From positions 36,504-100,503 of the forward strand of contig NZ_FZOD01000032.1 in NCBI RefSeq assembly GCF_900188345.1: 64,000 nt of DNA. Direction: 5' to 3'. The stretch comes from Streptosporangium subroseum. GTDB lineage: Bacteria > Actinomycetota > Actinomycetes > Streptosporangiales > Streptosporangiaceae. Under the pieces are notes generated by a model. That model had not been told where the DNA came from. It saw nothing but the letters and a program-made list of their open reading frames with translations, and ran no database searches. The position numbers and the translations under genes were made by a program. Shown here piece after piece: positions 62,697 through 64,000 of this stretch. Within the stretch, counting starts at the first letter, position 1, and the number at the start of each line of letters is the position of its first letter.

Positions 62697-64000
62697 GCGA
62701 CATCCTCTTCCGCGGCGGCAGGGTGTTCCTCGCCGCCGAGGCCTTCGCCGAGGCGGTGCTGGTCCGTGACGGCCGGATCAGCGCCGTGGGCGGGGAGTCC
62801 GACCTCGCACGGCTGGCGGCCCCCGGCCACGAGACCGTTGACCTCGGCGGCGGCCTGCTGACCCCCGGTTTCACCGACGCCCACATCCATCCGGTCCAGG
62901 CGGGGCTGGAGCGGGCCAAGTGCGACCTGGCCGAGGTGTACGGCCTGCCGGAGTATCTGGAGCTGATCGCCTCCTACGCCGGATCCCATTCCGGCAATGC
63001 GTGGATCGACGGCGGCGGCTGGGACATGTCGGCCTTCCCCGGCGGCCTCCCCCACCGTTCGCAGCTCGACTTCCTCGACCGTCCCGTCTACCTGATCCAG
63101 CGCGACCACCATGCCGCCTGGGTGAACAGCCGGGCCCTGGAACTCGCCGGGATCACCCGCGACACCCCCGACCCCGCCGACGGCAGGATCGAACGCGACG
63201 CAGACGGCACGCCGAGCGGCGTGCTGCACGAGGGCGCGATGGACCTGGTGGGCCTGCTCACCCCGCGTCCCACCGTCCAGGACCAGGCCGACGCGCTGGT
63301 GGAGGCCCAGGCGCACCTGTTCTCCCAGGGCATCACCGGCTGGCAGGACGCCATCGTCGGCTCCTACGCGGGCTCCGTCGACCACCTGCCCACCTACATC
63401 TCGGCCGCGGCCTCGGGGCGGCTGAAGGCCCGGGTCGTGGGCGCGCTCTGGTGGGACCGCACGCGCGGAGCCGAGCAGATCCCCGACCTCGTGGAGCGCC
63501 GGAGGGCCGCCGAGGGCCTGGAGCGTTTCCAGGCCACGTCGATCAAGATCATGCAGGACGGCATCACCGAGAACTTCACCGCCGCGGTGATCGAGCCCTA
63601 CTGCCGCTGCGGCGGGACCGGGCTGTCCTACGTCGATCCCGCGCTGCTGAACAAATACGTCGCCGAGCTGGACCGGCACGGCTTCCAGGTGCACTTCCAC
63701 GCGATCGGCGAGCGGGCCGTCCGCGAGGCGCTGGACAGCCTCGAGGGCAGCGACCCGGCCAACCGGCACCACATCGCGCACCTGCAAATCATCGAACCCT
63801 CCGACGTGCCGCGCTTCGCCCGGCTCGGCGTGACGGCCAACCTGCAGCCGCTCTGGGCCACCCACCACGCCCAGATGGACGAGCTGACCATCCCGTTCCT
63901 GGGCGACGAGCGGTCCTCCTGGCAGTATCCGTTCGCCGACCTGCTGCACGCCGGCACCCGGTTCTGCGCGGGCAGCGACTGGCCGGTCTCCAACGCCGAC
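62693..64000 (+). CDS. YtcJ-like amidohydrolase (amidohydro_3), cut by the window end
   Basis: At least 436 residues from GTG 62693, still open at 64000. TDAHIHP supplies the first metal-binding His pair, TSIKIMQDGI the lysine, VHFHAIGERAV and RHHIAHLQ further His ligands, and GSDWPVSNAD the catalytic Asp region. YtcJ/AepA-like enzymes hydrolyse amide or imine bonds of small molecules. The start overlaps the 33-codon ORF stop. About 100 residues are missing at the C-terminus. Confidence 0.9.
   Translation, partial: MSDILFRGGRVFLAAEAFAEAVLVRDGRISAVGGESDLARLAAPGHETVDLGGGLLTPGFTDAHIHPVQAGLERAKCDLAEVYGLPEYLELIASYAGSHSGNAWIDGGGWDMSAFPGGLPHRSQLDFLDRPVYLIQRDHHAAWVNSRALELAGITRDTPDPADGRIERDADGTPSGVLHEGAMDLVGLLTPRPTVQDQADALVEAQAHLFSQGITGWQDAIVGSYAGSVDHLPTYISAAASGRLKARVVGALWWDRTRGAEQIPDLVERRRAAEGLERFQATSIKIMQDGITENFTAAVIEPYCRCGGTGLSYVDPALLNKYVAELDRHGFQVHFHAIGERAVREALDSLEGSDPANRHHIAHLQIIEPSDVPRFARLGVTANLQPLWATHHAQMDELTIPFLGDERSSWQYPFADLLHAGTRFCAGSDWPVSNAD

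Overview
The window is chromosomal DNA from a high-GC actinobacterium. Codon third positions are strongly G/C. GTG and TTG starts are common, and several genes show a TANNNT -10 box exactly 7 nt before the start codon, which is the actinobacterial leaderless pattern. The gene content (a suf operon with a SufR-type regulator, a tkt-tal-pgi-zwf-opcA-pgl block next to ctaA/ctaB, and long-form HisG) fits Streptosporangiales or a nearby order. That placement is inference; no rRNA or tRNA was seen that would settle it. I recognised no insertion sequence, prophage or CRISPR array.

Layout. 1-3.5 kb: the end of an unknown gene, then a minus-strand operon of ABC-2 exporter (ATPase, permease) and two-component system (histidine kinase, NarL-type regulator). 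3.7-4.85 kb: hisE-hisG. 5-14.2 kb: a sugar locus with a Dpp/Opp-family importer, a GH2 beta-mannosidase, and a divergent LacI regulator. A perfect 14-bp palindrome of the CebR/CelR type (TGGGAGCGCTCCCA) sits in front of the binding-protein gene. 14.3-16 kb: an ArsR regulator, an AT-richer intergenic stretch with a 54-codon ORF and four 55-bp tandem repeats, and a SAM methyltransferase. 16.4-18.1 kb: a DEAD-box RNA helicase with a repeat-rich tail. 18.4-25 kb: the suf Fe-S assembly operon (sufR-like, sufB, sufD, Rieske ferredoxin, sufC, sufS, sufU, sufT), with a good IdeR/DmdR-type iron box upstream. 25.1-31 kb: transporters (Bcr/CflA MFS, DrrAB-like ABC exporter, EamA exporter) and a GT39-like membrane glycosyltransferase.

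31.2-44 kb: a large hydroxyproline/proline catabolic and uptake cluster. It holds a FadR-type GntR regulator, an OCD-family reductase, two different proline-racemase-superfamily enzymes, a five-gene Liv-type ABC importer, a DHDPS-family deaminase and a three-component D-hydroxyproline dehydrogenase (FAD/BFD protein, 2Fe-2S protein, DAO-like FAD protein). Together these fit two routes: trans-4-hydroxyproline to alpha-ketoglutarate semialdehyde, and possibly trans-3-hydroxyproline to proline. The final semialdehyde dehydrogenase is not in the window.

44.4-57.1 kb: ctaA, a SanA-like protein, a PrsW-like membrane protease, ctaB, then tkt-tal-pgi-zwf-opcA-pgl for the pentose phosphate pathway. 57.1-61 kb: a TacT-like GNAT without an antitoxin, adenosine deaminase, a stand-alone ClpC-N-domain protein, and an ACT-GNAT (amino-acid-regulated acetyltransferase type). 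61.2-64 kb: an FAD amine/amino-acid oxidase, a 33-codon ORF and a YtcJ-like amidohydrolase cut by the window end, coupled as one operon.

The least explained material is small-scale. It includes tandem repeats in several intergenic regions and protein tails, large perfect inverted repeats at 11.19, 15.04 and 26.62 kb, two small ORFs with good ribosome binding sites, and a pair of repeats flanking add.
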